Shown here: one piece after another, positions 23,974 through 33,246 of the stretch
How the letters are laid out: each line of letters opens with the position of its first letter
Position numbering within the stretch: position 1 is the first letter of the stretch
DNA from: Chitinivorax tropicus
Lineage (GTDB): Bacteria > Pseudomonadota > Gammaproteobacteria > Burkholderiales > SCOH01
Assembly (NCBI RefSeq): GCF_014202905.1
Contig: NZ_JACHHY010000012.1
Span: 82,213 to 146,212 of the forward strand
DNA length: 64,000 bases
Reading direction: 5' to 3'
Notes under the pieces: model-generated
Databases searched by the model: none
Told to the model about the DNA's origin: nothing
The model's input: the letters and a program-made list of their open reading frames with translations, nothing else
Made by a program: the position numbers and the translations under genes

Positions 23974-24996
23974 ATGCAGAACCCTTTTGAAAACCCCGGC
24001 TTCTCGATGGCCAGCCTGACGGCCGCCATCAACCTTTTGCCCAACCGCTATGGACGGCTGGAGCAACTCAACCTGTTCCCGGCCAAGCCGGTGCGCACCC
24101 GGCAGATCATCGTCGAGGAGTACGCCGGTCGTCTGAACCTGCTGCCCACCCGCGCGCCCGGTTCGCCCGGCACGGTGGGTGAACGTGGCAAGCGCAACCT
24201 GCGCTCCTTCGTGATCCCGCACATCCCGCACGACGACGTGGTGCTGCCGGAAGAAGTGCAAGGCCTGCGCGCCTTTGGTTCCGAAACCGAAATGGAAGCC
24301 ATTGGCGGTGTCATGGCCCGTCATCTGGAGACCATGCGTAACAAGCACGCGATCACCCTGGAGCACCTGCGCATGGGCGCACTCAAGGGCAAGATCCTCG
24401 ATGCCGACGGCAGCGAGCTGGTCGATCTGTTCGACGAGTTTGACATCACCGCGCAATCAGTGTCCTTCGAGTTTTCGACGGCGGCCGACAACGGGCAAAT
24501 CAAGAGCGCCTGCCTGGAGCTGCTTGGGCTCATGGAAGATGGGCTCACGGGCGAGTTTTCGACCGGCGTGCATGTGTTGTGCTCGACCGAGTTCTTCCGG
24601 GCGCTGACCACCCACAAGGAGGTCAAGACCGCCTACCAGAACTGGCAACAGGGCGCGGTGCTGATCAACGACATGCGCTCGGGCTTCAGCTACAGCGGCA
24701 TCACCTTCGAGGAATACCGGGGCCAGGCGACTTTTGTGCAGGCCGACGGCACGCTGGGGTCGCGCCGGTTCATCGCCGCTGGTGAAGCCCATGCATTCCC
24801 GGTCGGCACGGTGGACACCTTCGCCACCTACTTCGCGCCAGCGGACTTCAACGAGACCGTGAACACCATCGGTCAGCCGCTGTATGCCAAGCAGGAGCCA
24901 CGCAAATTCGACCGTGGCACTGATCTGCACACGCAATCGAACCCGCTGCCGATGTGCCACCGCCCAGGCGTGCTGATCAAGCTGACCTCTGCCTGA
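23974..24996 (+). CDS. Major capsid protein E
   Basis: A 340-residue gpE-family protein: N-terminal SLTAAINLLPNRYGRLEQLN, the E-loop region RGKRNLRSFVIPHIPHDD, the spine helix EAIGGVMARHLETMRNKHAI near 105-125, and a C-terminal GQPLYAKQEPRKF typical of the family. It forms the HK97-fold shell. The start follows CTGGAGA, just after the hairpin at 23932. Confidence 0.92.
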   Translation: MQNPFENPGFSMASLTAAINLLPNRYGRLEQLNLFPAKPVRTRQIIVEEYAGRLNLLPTRAPGSPGTVGERGKRNLRSFVIPHIPHDDVVLPEEVQGLRAFGSETEMEAIGGVMARHLETMRNKHAITLEHLRMGALKGKILDADGSELVDLFDEFDITAQSVSFEFSTAADNGQIKSACLELLGLMEDGLTGEFSTGVHVLCSTEFFRALTTHKEVKTAYQNWQQGAVLINDMRSGFSYSGITFEEYRGQATFVQADGTLGSRRFIAAGEAHAFPVGTVDTFATYFAPADFNETVNTIGQPLYAKQEPRKFDRGTDLHTQSNPLPMCHRPGVLIKLTSA

Positions 24997-25274
24997 TGGA
25001 TGTCACGACGCTCTACGAAGCCGCCCGCAACGCCGGGCTGCTGACGCCGGTCACGGTTGCGGGCGGAACGGTGCATTGCGCCTTCCGCGCTCCGGACGAA
25101 ACCGTGCTGGATGGCTTCGCGCTGTCGCGGGACTACCAGATCGACTACCCGGCGTCTTGGCTGACGCTGGCAGTTGGGGAGACGGTCGAGGTCGCAGGCA
25201 ACACCTATCAGGTGCGCGACGTGCGTGCCATCGGCGACGGTTCCGAGCGTCGCGCCTCGCTCACCCAACTCTGA
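24996..25274 (+). CDS. Head-tail connector protein (gpFII-like)
   Basis: A 92-residue beta-rich protein (DETVLDGFALSRDYQIDYPASWL, VEVAGNTYQVRDVRAIGDGSERRASL). Size, position after the capsid gene and pattern fit gpFII-type joining proteins. The ATG overlaps the capsid TGA. Confidence 0.7.
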   Translation: MDVTTLYEAARNAGLLTPVTVAGGTVHCAFRAPDETVLDGFALSRDYQIDYPASWLTLAVGETVEVAGNTYQVRDVRAIGDGSERRASLTQL

Positions 25275-25284
25275 GGAATCCGCC

Positions 25285-25710
25285 ATGAACTCCGTCCGCG
25301 AGCGCGTCTTGCGGGAGGTCGTCACGCGCCTGGCATCTGCGATTGCCCCGATCCCGGTGCTGCGCATGCCTGCCGTGCCGGTCACCCGCGAGGCCAGTCC
25401 GGCGCTGCTGCTGTTTGTCGATGGCGACAGCATCACAGCCCACGCCAACCACCTCGTCGACCGGCTGCTGATCGTCCGGCTTGCCGTGGTGGCACGCGGA
25501 GCGGATGCCTTCGACGTGGCCGACCAGGCCCTGGTCGCAGCCCACGCGGCTTTGCTGGCTGACCCGAATCTGGGCGGGCTGGCCATCGCCGTGCGCGAGA
25601 TCGACTGCGAATGGGAGTTCGACGACGCCGATGCCGGGGCCGTCGCGCTGCCCGCCCGCTACGAGATTCGTTACCGCACCCACGCCATCGACCTCACCCA
25701 AACAGGATGA
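25285..25710 (+). CDS. Minor tail/tail completion protein
   Basis: A 141-residue alpha/beta protein with N-terminal helix RERVLREVVTRLASAI and a C-terminal strand pattern REIDCEWEFDDAD, like gpU-type or tail terminator proteins that cap the tail tube. The position between connector and tube genes supports this. AGGAAT precedes the ATG. Confidence 0.65.
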   Translation: MNSVRERVLREVVTRLASAIAPIPVLRMPAVPVTREASPALLLFVDGDSITAHANHLVDRLLIVRLAVVARGADAFDVADQALVAAHAALLADPNLGGLAIAVREIDCEWEFDDADAGAVALPARYEIRYRTHAIDLTQTG

Positions 25711-25714
25711 ATAC

Positions 25715-25918
25715 ATGCACATCGAACTACTGAAACCCCATACCCATGCAGGCAAGCGCCTCTCCGTAGGTGATCGCCTTGATCTGAATGACGCCAGCGC
25801 CCGTTGGCTGATCACACAAGGCACGGCCAAAGCGGCCACTCCAGCCACTGATTCCAAACCCACCCGCCGTGATGCCACGTCCGGTGTTTCCACAACTGCA
25901 GCCACCCAAGGAGACTGA
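25715..25918 (+). CDS. DUF7210-like small tail-region protein
   Basis: A 67-residue protein: IELLKPHTHAGKRLSVGDRLDLNDASARWLITQGTA, a small beta-rich motif found in phage proteins next to tail tube genes, then a Thr/Ala-rich tail. Function unknown. Confidence 0.65.
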   Translation: MHIELLKPHTHAGKRLSVGDRLDLNDASARWLITQGTAKAATPATDSKPTRRDATSGVSTTAATQGD

Positions 25919-25920
25919 AC

Positions 25921-26673
25921 ATGGCTTACTTTTCCGGACAAGGTCGCGTCTACATCGGCGCACGCGATGAACTCGGCAACCCAGCAGGACTGACCTTCGT
26001 CGGCAACGTGCCCGAACTGAAGGTATCGTTGTCGGTGGATACCATCGAGCACCAGGAAGCGCAGTCGGGCCAGCGCCTGACCGACCTGCAGCTCATCAAG
26101 ACCAAGAAGGGCGAATTCGCCTGCACGCTGGAGGAACTGATCGCCACCAATCTGGCGCTCGCGCTCTACGGCACCACGACCACGATCACCCCCGGCACCG
26201 TGACCAGTGCACTGCTGCCCAACCCGGTCACGCCGGGCAGCCTCTACCCGCTGGCCATGCAAAACGTGTCCGCCGTGCAGATCCAGGACTCAGATGCCAC
26301 GCCCAAGACGCTCCCGGCCAGCCAGTACAGCGTCAATGCCAAGCACGGTTCGCTGGTGGTGCTCGATGCCACGTCGGGCGGCCCGTACACCGAGCCGTTC
26401 ACCGTCGATTACGCCTATGGTGCGGCGCAGAGCACGGCGATGTTCACCCAGCCCTTGCCAGAACGCTGGATTCGCTTCGAGGGGCTCAACACCGCCGACG
26501 GCAACCGCGAGGTGGTGATCGACCTGTACCGCGTGGCCATCAACCCGGCCAAGGAACTCTCGATCATCACGGACGAACTGCTCAAGTTCGAGCTGTCGGG
26601 CCAAGTACTGGCGGATCTGACCAAGCCAGTCGGTGGTGATCTCGGTCAATTTGGCCGTCTGGTGCTGCTGTGA
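25921..26673 (+). CDS. Major tail tube protein
   Basis: A 250-residue protein with the tube-protein layout: MAYFSGQGRVYIGARDELGN, EHQEAQSGQRLTDLQL, a central Ig-like stretch, and LDLYRVAINPAKELSI-type strand near 200. It polymerises around the tape measure protein. Start two bases after the previous stop, with AAGGAG. Confidence 0.82.
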   Translation: MAYFSGQGRVYIGARDELGNPAGLTFVGNVPELKVSLSVDTIEHQEAQSGQRLTDLQLIKTKKGEFACTLEELIATNLALALYGTTTTITPGTVTSALLPNPVTPGSLYPLAMQNVSAVQIQDSDATPKTLPASQYSVNAKHGSLVVLDATSGGPYTEPFTVDYAYGAAQSTAMFTQPLPERWIRFEGLNTADGNREVVIDLYRVAINPAKELSIITDELLKFELSGQVLADLTKPVGGDLGQFGRLVLL

Positions 26674-27074
26674 TGGATGACTTCAAGACTTTCCCACCTG
26701 CACCGGTGGTCGTGACGCTGTCCAGTACGGCGCTGGAATTGACACCGATCCGGCTGGGCGAGTTGCCACGGCTACTGGCCGTGGTGCGTCCGCTGGCCGA
26801 GGAAATCACCAGCGATCCGGACTGGATGGCGCTGCTGGGGCGGCACGGCGATGCCGTACTGGATTTGCTGGCGATCACCACCCGGCGTGAACGCGCGTGG
26901 ATCAATGACCTTCAGCTTGCGGACGCCGTGCAACTGGCCGCCGCCGTGTTCGAGGTGAACGCGGATTTTTTCGTGGCGCACGTCGTGCCGAGCATTCAGG
27001 GCGCAGCCCAGCGACTCGCGCCGACACTGCGCTCACTGACGAACTCGGCTGGGACGCTGCCATCGCCCGCTTGA
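26673..27074 (+). CDS. Tail assembly chaperone, unshifted product (gpG-like)
   Basis: A 133-residue helical protein (LGELPRLLAVVRPLAEEI, DAVLDLLAITTRRERAWINDL). In siphoviruses this position encodes gpG, which coats the tape measure during assembly. The reading frame contains a slippery heptamer at 26966-26972 that gives the longer product listed separately. ATG 26673 overlaps the tube stop. Confidence 0.75.
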   Translation: MDDFKTFPPAPVVVTLSSTALELTPIRLGELPRLLAVVRPLAEEITSDPDWMALLGRHGDAVLDLLAITTRRERAWINDLQLADAVQLAAAVFEVNADFFVAHVVPSIQGAAQRLAPTLRSLTNSAGTLPSPA

Positions 27075-27259
27075 TCCGCTCCGGGCACCGCCTTGGCGAC
27101 GTGATGGCCTACACACTCACCCAAGCGCAAGCCTTTCTGGATGTCGACGGCCAGATCGAGCGGCAGCAACTGGCCCAGCTGCTCGGCATTCATGCCGTGG
27201 CAGCGCAGGGCGAGAAGCGTGGCATCGAACAACTGCAACGCGATCTTCTGAAGGACTGA
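26673..27259 (+). CDS. Tail assembly chaperone, predicted -1 frameshift product (gpGT-like)
   Basis: T TTT TTC at 26966-26972 is in the exact phase for -1 slippage (TTT 26967-26969 and TTC 26970-26972 are zero-frame codons). After the slip the -1 frame is open from 26972 to 27259 and encodes clear protein, including DELGWDAAIARLIRSGHRLG and AYTLTQAQAFLDVDG. The fusion would be about 195 residues. The C-terminal part has no good start of its own before about 27071, which supports a frameshift. Confidence 0.7.
26966..26972 (+). other. Slippery heptamer T TTT TTC
   Basis: A canonical X XXY YYZ site for -1 programmed frameshifting, in phase with the gpG-like frame and upstream of an open -1 frame. 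No obvious pseudoknot was identified by eye. Confidence 0.7.
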
Positions 27260-27262
27260 GCC

Positions 27263-27904
27263 ATGCGTCTCTCGCTCACCACCACCGGCTTGCTGGACCC
27301 GCGCCAGTTGGCAGCGTGGAGCACCGAGCGGCGTCGTGCCATCCACACCGCCGTCGCCAAGGGCATGCTGTCGGGCGGACGCGAGGTGCGTGATGCCGCG
27401 CGATCCGAGATGCGCAGCGCCTTCACCGTCAAGCGCAACAGCTTCATCTCATCGATGGGTGTGAAGGTGTTCGACAAGAAGCCGGAGCAACTGCCCGCCT
27501 TGCTGGTGGGCAGCAAGATTCCTTGGCTCGGCCTGCATGAAAAAGGCGGCACGGTGAGCGGCAATTTGCTGATACCGCTGCTGCCCGGGCGCATCGGCCC
27601 CAAGCGCTTCAAGGCGGTCATCGATGGCCTGATGCGCTCGGGCAATACCTTCTTCATCGAGAAGAACGGTCGCGTGCTGCTGATGGCCGAGAACATCAAA
27701 GAGAACGCCGGGCAGCTCAACCGCTTCAAGCGTGCCGAGCGTGCCCGGACTGGCGCAAAACAGATCAAGCGCGGCCAGGAAATTCCCATCGCCGTGCTGG
27801 TCAAGCGCGTCGATCTCAAACGACGACTGAATCTGGCGGGTGGCGTGCAACGCGCACTACCTGCCTTGGCGCGAGCGATTCAACAAGAACTGGACAAAGT
27901 CTGA
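27263..27904 (+). CDS. DUF6441-type tail protein
   Basis: A 213-residue basic protein with a long N-terminal helix (WSTERRRAIHTAVAKGMLSG) and HEKGGTVSGNLLIPLLP near 95. It resembles DUF6441/minor tail proteins found between chaperone and tape measure genes. Its stop overlaps the tape measure ATG. Confidence 0.7.
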   Translation: MRLSLTTTGLLDPRQLAAWSTERRRAIHTAVAKGMLSGGREVRDAARSEMRSAFTVKRNSFISSMGVKVFDKKPEQLPALLVGSKIPWLGLHEKGGTVSGNLLIPLLPGRIGPKRFKAVIDGLMRSGNTFFIEKNGRVLLMAENIKENAGQLNRFKRAERARTGAKQIKRGQEIPIAVLVKRVDLKRRLNLAGGVQRALPALARAIQQELDKV

Positions 27905-30609
27905 TGGCAAGCAATCGTGCCCAAATCCTGATCAGCGCCGTCGACCAGACCAAGACCGCTTTCGACTCGATCAAGCGGGGCTTGGGCGGCCTCACCGATA
28001 CGGCCAAGAGCGTCAATGGCGTGCTGGCCAACCTTGGTGTGGCCGTGTCGGTGGCGGGGCTGACCGCTATGGTGAAATCGGCCATCGACACTGGCGACGC
28101 GCTGGACGAGATGTCGCAACGTGTCGGTGTCAGTGTCGAAACCCTGTCGGTATGGAAACCGGCAGCCGAGCAGTCAGGTGTCTCCGGCGAGTCCTTCGAG
28201 AAGGGCCTGCGCAAGCTGTCCACCACGATGCTGGAAGCCGCGACCGGGTCGGAAGATGCCGCTCGCGGATTTTCTGCGGTGGGCGTCGAGTTCAAGAACC
28301 AGGACGGCACCCTGCGTGCCACCGATCAGGTGCTACTGGATCTGGCCGAGCGCTTCAAGGCCATGCCCGATGGCGCGGAGAAGACTGCGCTGGCCGTGCA
28401 ACTGTTCGGCAAGTCAGGAGCGGAGCTGATCCCGTTTCTGAATCAGGGGCGCGACGGCATCAACGAGCTCGCCGCCGAGATGCAGGCGCTCGGCGTGCAG
28501 ATGAGCAGTGAGACTGCAGCACAGGCTGGCAACTTCAACGATGCGCTCGACAAGCTGAAGCTGGCCACCACCAGCATCGGCAACCAGATCATCGCCTCCT
28601 TGCTGCCCGCCCTGAACGACATGGCCGGTGGCATGGTCGAGTCTGCAAAGCAAGGCGGCACATTGCGCGCGATCCTGGATGGCGTGGTGCTGGTGCTCAA
28701 GACCCTGGCGCTCGGTGCCGCCACGGTTGGCAAGGCCTTCGTCGCCTTGGGCGAGGCCATAGGTGCAGGTGTCGCTGCCGCTGTGGAAGCGCTCAAGGGC
28801 AACACCGATGGGGCCAAGGCCATCATTGCCGACCTCAAAGGCAATCTGGTCAAACGGTTGGATGAGCTGGCGTCCTTCCGCGACAGCCTGTTCGATCCCA
28901 AGCCCATTGAGGTCAAGGCTCCCAAGATTCAGGCCGATCCGGAACTTCTGCAGCGCTTGACCAAACCCAAGGCCGCCAAGCCCGCGCAGGACACGACCGG
29001 CGCGCAGACCACGCTGATGAAAGCGCAGCTGGACGCCGAGTTCACGCTGCTCAAGGACGGACTGGCGCGGCAGCAAACTGCGCTGGATGCAGCACTTGAA
29101 GACCGTCTGGTTTCGGTGCGCGACTACTACGCGCAGAAGACGGCCATCGAGCAACGCGAGGTCGATGCCGAGATTGCCCGAAAGCAGCAAGAGTTGGCGC
29201 GCAGTCAGCAAGTCGCCACCACGGGCAAGTCAGAAAACGACCGCCTGCGCGCTAAGGCTGAAGTGGCCAAAGCGGAAGCCGACCTCATCACGCTCAACAA
29301 CCGGCGCACAGACATCGAGCAGGCCAATGCGCGCAAGGCTGCGCAAGCCGAGCGTGAACTGGCCGATGCTTTGGCGCAGGCGCGTGAGGAACTGGCACAG
29401 ATCACCGGCACAGCCACAGATGCCGACCGGCAGGCTGCCATTGAGCGTAGCTACCGCGATCTACGGGCGCGACTGGCGGCAGAAAGCGATGCCGACGGCG
29501 TGTCGCTCGTTGACCGGCTGATCAACGTGAAGGCAGCGCAGGCCAATCTGGCGGCCTTGGAGGCCCAATGGCGGCAGGTCACCGAGCGTCTGCGCAATGC
29601 GCAGGAGGCCATTCAGACCCAGCAGCAGGCCGGTCTGCTCACCGAAACGCAGGCCCGTCAGCAGATCGTGGCCTTGCAACAGCAATCAGCCACAGAGATG
29701 GAGCGCTTGTTGCCGACCATGCAGCAAGCCGCGCAGGCCATCGGGCCCGATGCAGTGATTCGCGTGCAGGCGTGGCGCAACGAGCTGGATCGCACCAAGC
29801 TCACCGTCGATGAAATGGCACCGCTGTGGAACCGCATCGGTGAGAGCTTCGGCGGTGCGCTCAACGGGATGATCACCGGCGCGCAGACCTGGCGCAGTGC
29901 CTTGGCCAGCATTTTTCAGCAGGTGGCCGACGCCTTCCTGCAGCAGATCGTGATCCAGCCGTTCCAGCAGTGGATCGCGATGCAGGCGCGGATGCTGGCC
30001 CTCAAGTTGGGTTTCATCCAGCAGGAGCAGACCGTCGATGCGGCGGCCAGCGCCGCCAAGGTCGCGCAAAAGACCACCGAAACCACCGCCGTGGTGTCGA
30101 TGGATGCGGCCAAGGCGGGAGCCGGGGCTGCGGCGTCGCAGGCTTCAATTCCCTACGTTGGCCCGGCACTCGCGGTGGCCGCGATGGTAGCCATGGTCGC
30201 CGCAGTCATGGCGCTCTTGGGCGGCATCAAGAAGTTCGCGGGTGGCGGTCTGGTCTCCGGGCCGGGCAGCGCCACCTCGGATTCGATCCCGGCACGTCTG
30301 TCCGCAGGCGAGTACGTGGTGCGGGCGGCCGCAGTTCGCCAGGTCGGTGTGGCCTTCCTCGACTCGCTAAATGGCTTGTCGGTAGGCCCGCGCTTCAAAG
30401 GTGGTGAGCTGGCCTTTGCTGCCGGTGGTCTTGTGCCGGAAGTGAAAGTGCCACCCGCGCAGCCGCAGATGAATCAGGCGGTGCGCATCGTTAACGCAGT
30501 CGATCCGGGCGTGACGCACGACCACCTGCAGTCCCCTGCCGGGGAGAAAGTCATCGTCAACATCATCGGGCGCAATGCACGGGCCATCCGTGCGGCGCTG
30601 CAAGGGTAA
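27904..30609 (+). CDS. Tail tape measure protein
   Basis: A 901-residue protein. The N-terminus has tape measure repeats (TKTAFDSIKRGLGGLTDTAK, MSQRVGVSVETLSVWKPAAEQ), then Ala/Gly-rich hydrophobic segments (250-290 and 735-770, the second AAMVAAVMALLGGIKKFAGG), a long coiled coil (about 370-600), and the usual C-terminal GGLVSGPGSATSDSIPARLS. It sets tail length and helps DNA entry. A 901-residue ruler implies a tail of roughly 130-150 nm if the usual rule holds. Confidence 0.92.
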   Translation: MASNRAQILISAVDQTKTAFDSIKRGLGGLTDTAKSVNGVLANLGVAVSVAGLTAMVKSAIDTGDALDEMSQRVGVSVETLSVWKPAAEQSGVSGESFEKGLRKLSTTMLEAATGSEDAARGFSAVGVEFKNQDGTLRATDQVLLDLAERFKAMPDGAEKTALAVQLFGKSGAELIPFLNQGRDGINELAAEMQALGVQMSSETAAQAGNFNDALDKLKLATTSIGNQIIASLLPALNDMAGGMVESAKQGGTLRAILDGVVLVLKTLALGAATVGKAFVALGEAIGAGVAAAVEALKGNTDGAKAIIADLKGNLVKRLDELASFRDSLFDPKPIEVKAPKIQADPELLQRLTKPKAAKPAQDTTGAQTTLMKAQLDAEFTLLKDGLARQQTALDAALEDRLVSVRDYYAQKTAIEQREVDAEIARKQQELARSQQVATTGKSENDRLRAKAEVAKAEADLITLNNRRTDIEQANARKAAQAERELADALAQAREELAQITGTATDADRQAAIERSYRDLRARLAAESDADGVSLVDRLINVKAAQANLAALEAQWRQVTERLRNAQEAIQTQQQAGLLTETQARQQIVALQQQSATEMERLLPTMQQAAQAIGPDAVIRVQAWRNELDRTKLTVDEMAPLWNRIGESFGGALNGMITGAQTWRSALASIFQQVADAFLQQIVIQPFQQWIAMQARMLALKLGFIQQEQTVDAAASAAKVAQKTTETTAVVSMDAAKAGAGAAASQASIPYVGPALAVAAMVAMVAAVMALLGGIKKFAGGGLVSGPGSATSDSIPARLSAGEYVVRAAAVRQVGVAFLDSLNGLSVGPRFKGGELAFAAGGLVPEVKVPPAQPQMNQAVRIVNAVDPGVTHDHLQSPAGEKVIVNIIGRNARAIRAALQG

Positions 30610-30614
30610 ATCTC

Positions 30615-31673
30615 ATGGCACTTCTGTTCATCGACGGTTTCGATCACTACGACCCGCAGGCCGTGGACAGCTTTGGCGATCCGTGGCTCGCACGTGGCAA
30701 GGCGGCCTACCTGTCGCCGCAGGCCACCCGCATCAATGGCCGTCGCCCGTCCTCCTATGCCCTGCGATTGCCGGAAGGTTCCGGAGGCGGCTACGTCAAG
30801 AACCTCGACGCCACCAAAACCAGCCTGATCGTTGGTGCCGCCATCCGCGTGGTGCCGTACCAGAACACCTACACCGAACCCTTGCTGCTCGGCGTGCGTG
30901 ACGCCAATTCGCAGGTCGCGCATCTCGTGAAAATCGGCGAGGACGGTCGGCTCAAGCTCTACCGCTGGCAATACGGCTACGACCAGCTGATCTCTGTATC
31001 AGTCGCCAGCGCTCCGGCGCGCGGCTGGCACTACATCGAGTTGCAGGTCACGCAAGGCACCAGCAACGGCATTCTGTCAGTGCGCATCAACGGCATCCTG
31101 GCCATCCAGATGACGGCGCAGAACACCATCCAAGGCGGTGGCCAACTGCTTACGGCATTCGTGGGCGCGGTGCCTGGCCAGAACTGTCCACTCACCATCG
31201 ACGTCGACGACTTCTACATCGCTGACACCAGCGGCACGATCAACAACACATTCCTCGGTGATGTGCGCGTCGATGCCTTGCAGGCGCAGGCCGATGGCAG
31301 CCTAAACCAGTGGACAGCCAGTCCGGTCGGCACTGCCGCATGGGAAGCCGTCAGTGACGAGGACGAGGCTACGGCAATCAGTGCGCCCAGCGTGGGGTTG
31401 CGCCAGTCCTTCGATGTCGAGCCGCTGCCGGTGATGGCCACGCCCGCCATCTACGGCGTGCAACTGACCATGCTGGCGCGCAAGACCGACGCCGGTCTGG
31501 GCAAGGTCAAAGGTCTCGTGGTCAGTGGTGCGCAGAGCGCCGTCAGTACCGACATCATTCTGCAGGAGCAACTGGCCTGGCAGAGCACGCTGTTCGAGCG
31601 CAATCCGAACGGCAGCGTGCAGTGGACGGAGGCCGCCTTCAATGCCGCTGAATTCGGCGTGGAGTCGGCATGA
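30615..31673 (+). CDS. Tail protein with lectin/ConA-like domain
   Basis: A 352-residue beta-rich protein: MALLFIDGFDHYD and a jelly-roll-like middle (GWHYIELQVTQGTSNGILSV, LTIDVDDFYIADTSG), followed by a helical/Ala-rich end. Such proteins follow the tape measure in GTA-like and siphoviral tails and may bind carbohydrate. The stop overlaps the next start. Confidence 0.65.
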   Translation: MALLFIDGFDHYDPQAVDSFGDPWLARGKAAYLSPQATRINGRRPSSYALRLPEGSGGGYVKNLDATKTSLIVGAAIRVVPYQNTYTEPLLLGVRDANSQVAHLVKIGEDGRLKLYRWQYGYDQLISVSVASAPARGWHYIELQVTQGTSNGILSVRINGILAIQMTAQNTIQGGGQLLTAFVGAVPGQNCPLTIDVDDFYIADTSGTINNTFLGDVRVDALQAQADGSLNQWTASPVGTAAWEAVSDEDEATAISAPSVGLRQSFDVEPLPVMATPAIYGVQLTMLARKTDAGLGKVKGLVVSGAQSAVSTDIILQEQLAWQSTLFERNPNGSVQWTEAAFNAAEFGVESA

Positions 31674-33241
31674 CGGATCGCGTCGTCGTTCGAGACATCA
31701 CGGAGGTTTCCAGCAAGCCGACGCCGGGAAGCGAACTGCCCGCCTTCCAGAGTGAAGTGCTCTCGCGTGCCACCTTTGGGGCGAGCGCAGCCCGCTTTAC
31801 GCCGGAATCGGCTGTGGCTCCGCTGCCTCCCAATCTTGCGGCCAGCCTGCTGGCGGAATCCTTGGCAGGCCCCTGGCCACCCATCGATACACCGACCTTC
31901 TTAGTCGAAGTGCTGCGCCGAGATACGGCCTCGAGCGCCATCGTCGCCACGGGTATGGATGCCTTTGGCGACCAGCCGTGGCCGGATGCGCAACGCGGCG
32001 TGTTTGCCTTCCGACACGATTGGATGGAGCCCCTCGTGGAACGGCTGGAGTGGCAGACCAGCGTCACGCGGCTGGCCAGCGGCAACGAATCCCGACAGGC
32101 GCGCCGACGCGTTCCCCGGCGCTGGCTCACCTACAAGGTGGGTAACGCCCGGCAGACGGATGCCCTGGTGGCCGACTGGCTGGCCGATCATCTCGGTCAA
32201 ATGGCGCTGTGGCCGCTGCCGCAGTACGCGGTTCACCTGACCGAGTCCTGCGAACGTGGCGCACTGGCACTCAATGTGACGGAGGCAGACGGGCGACAGT
32301 TCGGGCCACTCTCGGCCAATGTGCATCTGACCTACGACGGAGTGCAGGGCTGGCAGGAAACTGAGAACAATGGCCGCTGGATATTGATCATCTCCGCCGA
32401 TGGCTGGCAGATCGCGCAATTCAGCGATATGGAAAGCGATCTGCTGTGGCTGACGGAGCCTTTGGCACGCGCCGCAGCCATGGGCAGCACCGTCATGCCC
32501 TTGGTGTGGGGCAAGGCCATCGACCCGGTGGATCTCACCCAGTGGGTGCCTGGCATGGTCGGCGCCAACATCCCCACACAGATCCAACCTGCGCCACTGC
32601 CCGACCAGGATGTTCTCGATGACCCATGGCTCGACGAGATCCCGGTCTGGCCAGATGGCAACTGGCGCGACGATCCGACGGCTGCCGCACAAGCGACGAT
32701 CACCCGCCAGGACTTTTCACCCGCTGATCCGAGGGTGCGCCGGGACGATCCGTGGTCGACGACGACTTTGCAGCGGCGCTATCTGGCCAGCTCACTGGAT
32801 GAAATCGAAATCTGGCGGGCGCGACTGTGGCGCACTGAAGGTCGTCTGGAAGCGTTCTGGCTGCCCGATGGCTTGGCCCCGATCCTGCGGGTGACCGTCG
32901 AAACCGATCCCGAAGATGGCTTCCTGCGCGTGGATGGCAAAGACATCTCTGCGTTTTGGCATCGCCCCGCCGCCTGCTTGATCGTGCATCCGGACGGATA
33001 CCGGCAGCACGCCCTGACGGCGACCTGCCATCTGGATCATGGCGGTGTGTTGGTTCTGCGCTCGGGCCTCGACGACTGGGTGCCCGAAGGCAGCCGCGTC
33101 ATTCGTCTCGTGCGCTGCCGCCTGGATCACGACGCCATCGACTTGTACTGGCACAGCCCGACGCTGCTGGAGATCACCCTGACCGCGCGCCAGTTGCCCG
33201 AACCACGCGGTAATGACCGTCAAACCTACGAGGGAGAGTAA
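31670..33241 (+). CDS. Large tail protein of unknown function
   Basis: A 523-residue Trp-rich protein (WMEPLVERLEWQTSVTRL, LDEIEIWRARLWRTEGRLEAFWLPDG). It sits between the ConA-like and BR0599-like tail genes where distal tail/baseplate components are found. I cannot assign a family. Starts at an ATGA overlap. Confidence 0.65.
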   Translation: MTDRVVVRDITEVSSKPTPGSELPAFQSEVLSRATFGASAARFTPESAVAPLPPNLAASLLAESLAGPWPPIDTPTFLVEVLRRDTASSAIVATGMDAFGDQPWPDAQRGVFAFRHDWMEPLVERLEWQTSVTRLASGNESRQARRRVPRRWLTYKVGNARQTDALVADWLADHLGQMALWPLPQYAVHLTESCERGALALNVTEADGRQFGPLSANVHLTYDGVQGWQETENNGRWILIISADGWQIAQFSDMESDLLWLTEPLARAAAMGSTVMPLVWGKAIDPVDLTQWVPGMVGANIPTQIQPAPLPDQDVLDDPWLDEIPVWPDGNWRDDPTAAAQATITRQDFSPADPRVRRDDPWSTTTLQRRYLASSLDEIEIWRARLWRTEGRLEAFWLPDGLAPILRVTVETDPEDGFLRVDGKDISAFWHRPAACLIVHPDGYRQHALTATCHLDHGGVLVLRSGLDDWVPEGSRVIRLVRCRLDHDAIDLYWHSPTLLEITLTARQLPEPRGNDRQTYEGE

Positions 33242-33246
33242 GCACG

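Noticed and set aside
23101..24456. A 451-codon reverse-strand open frame across capsid genes
   Set aside because: It overlaps scaffold, gpD and gpE genes with firm assignments and shows no family pattern.
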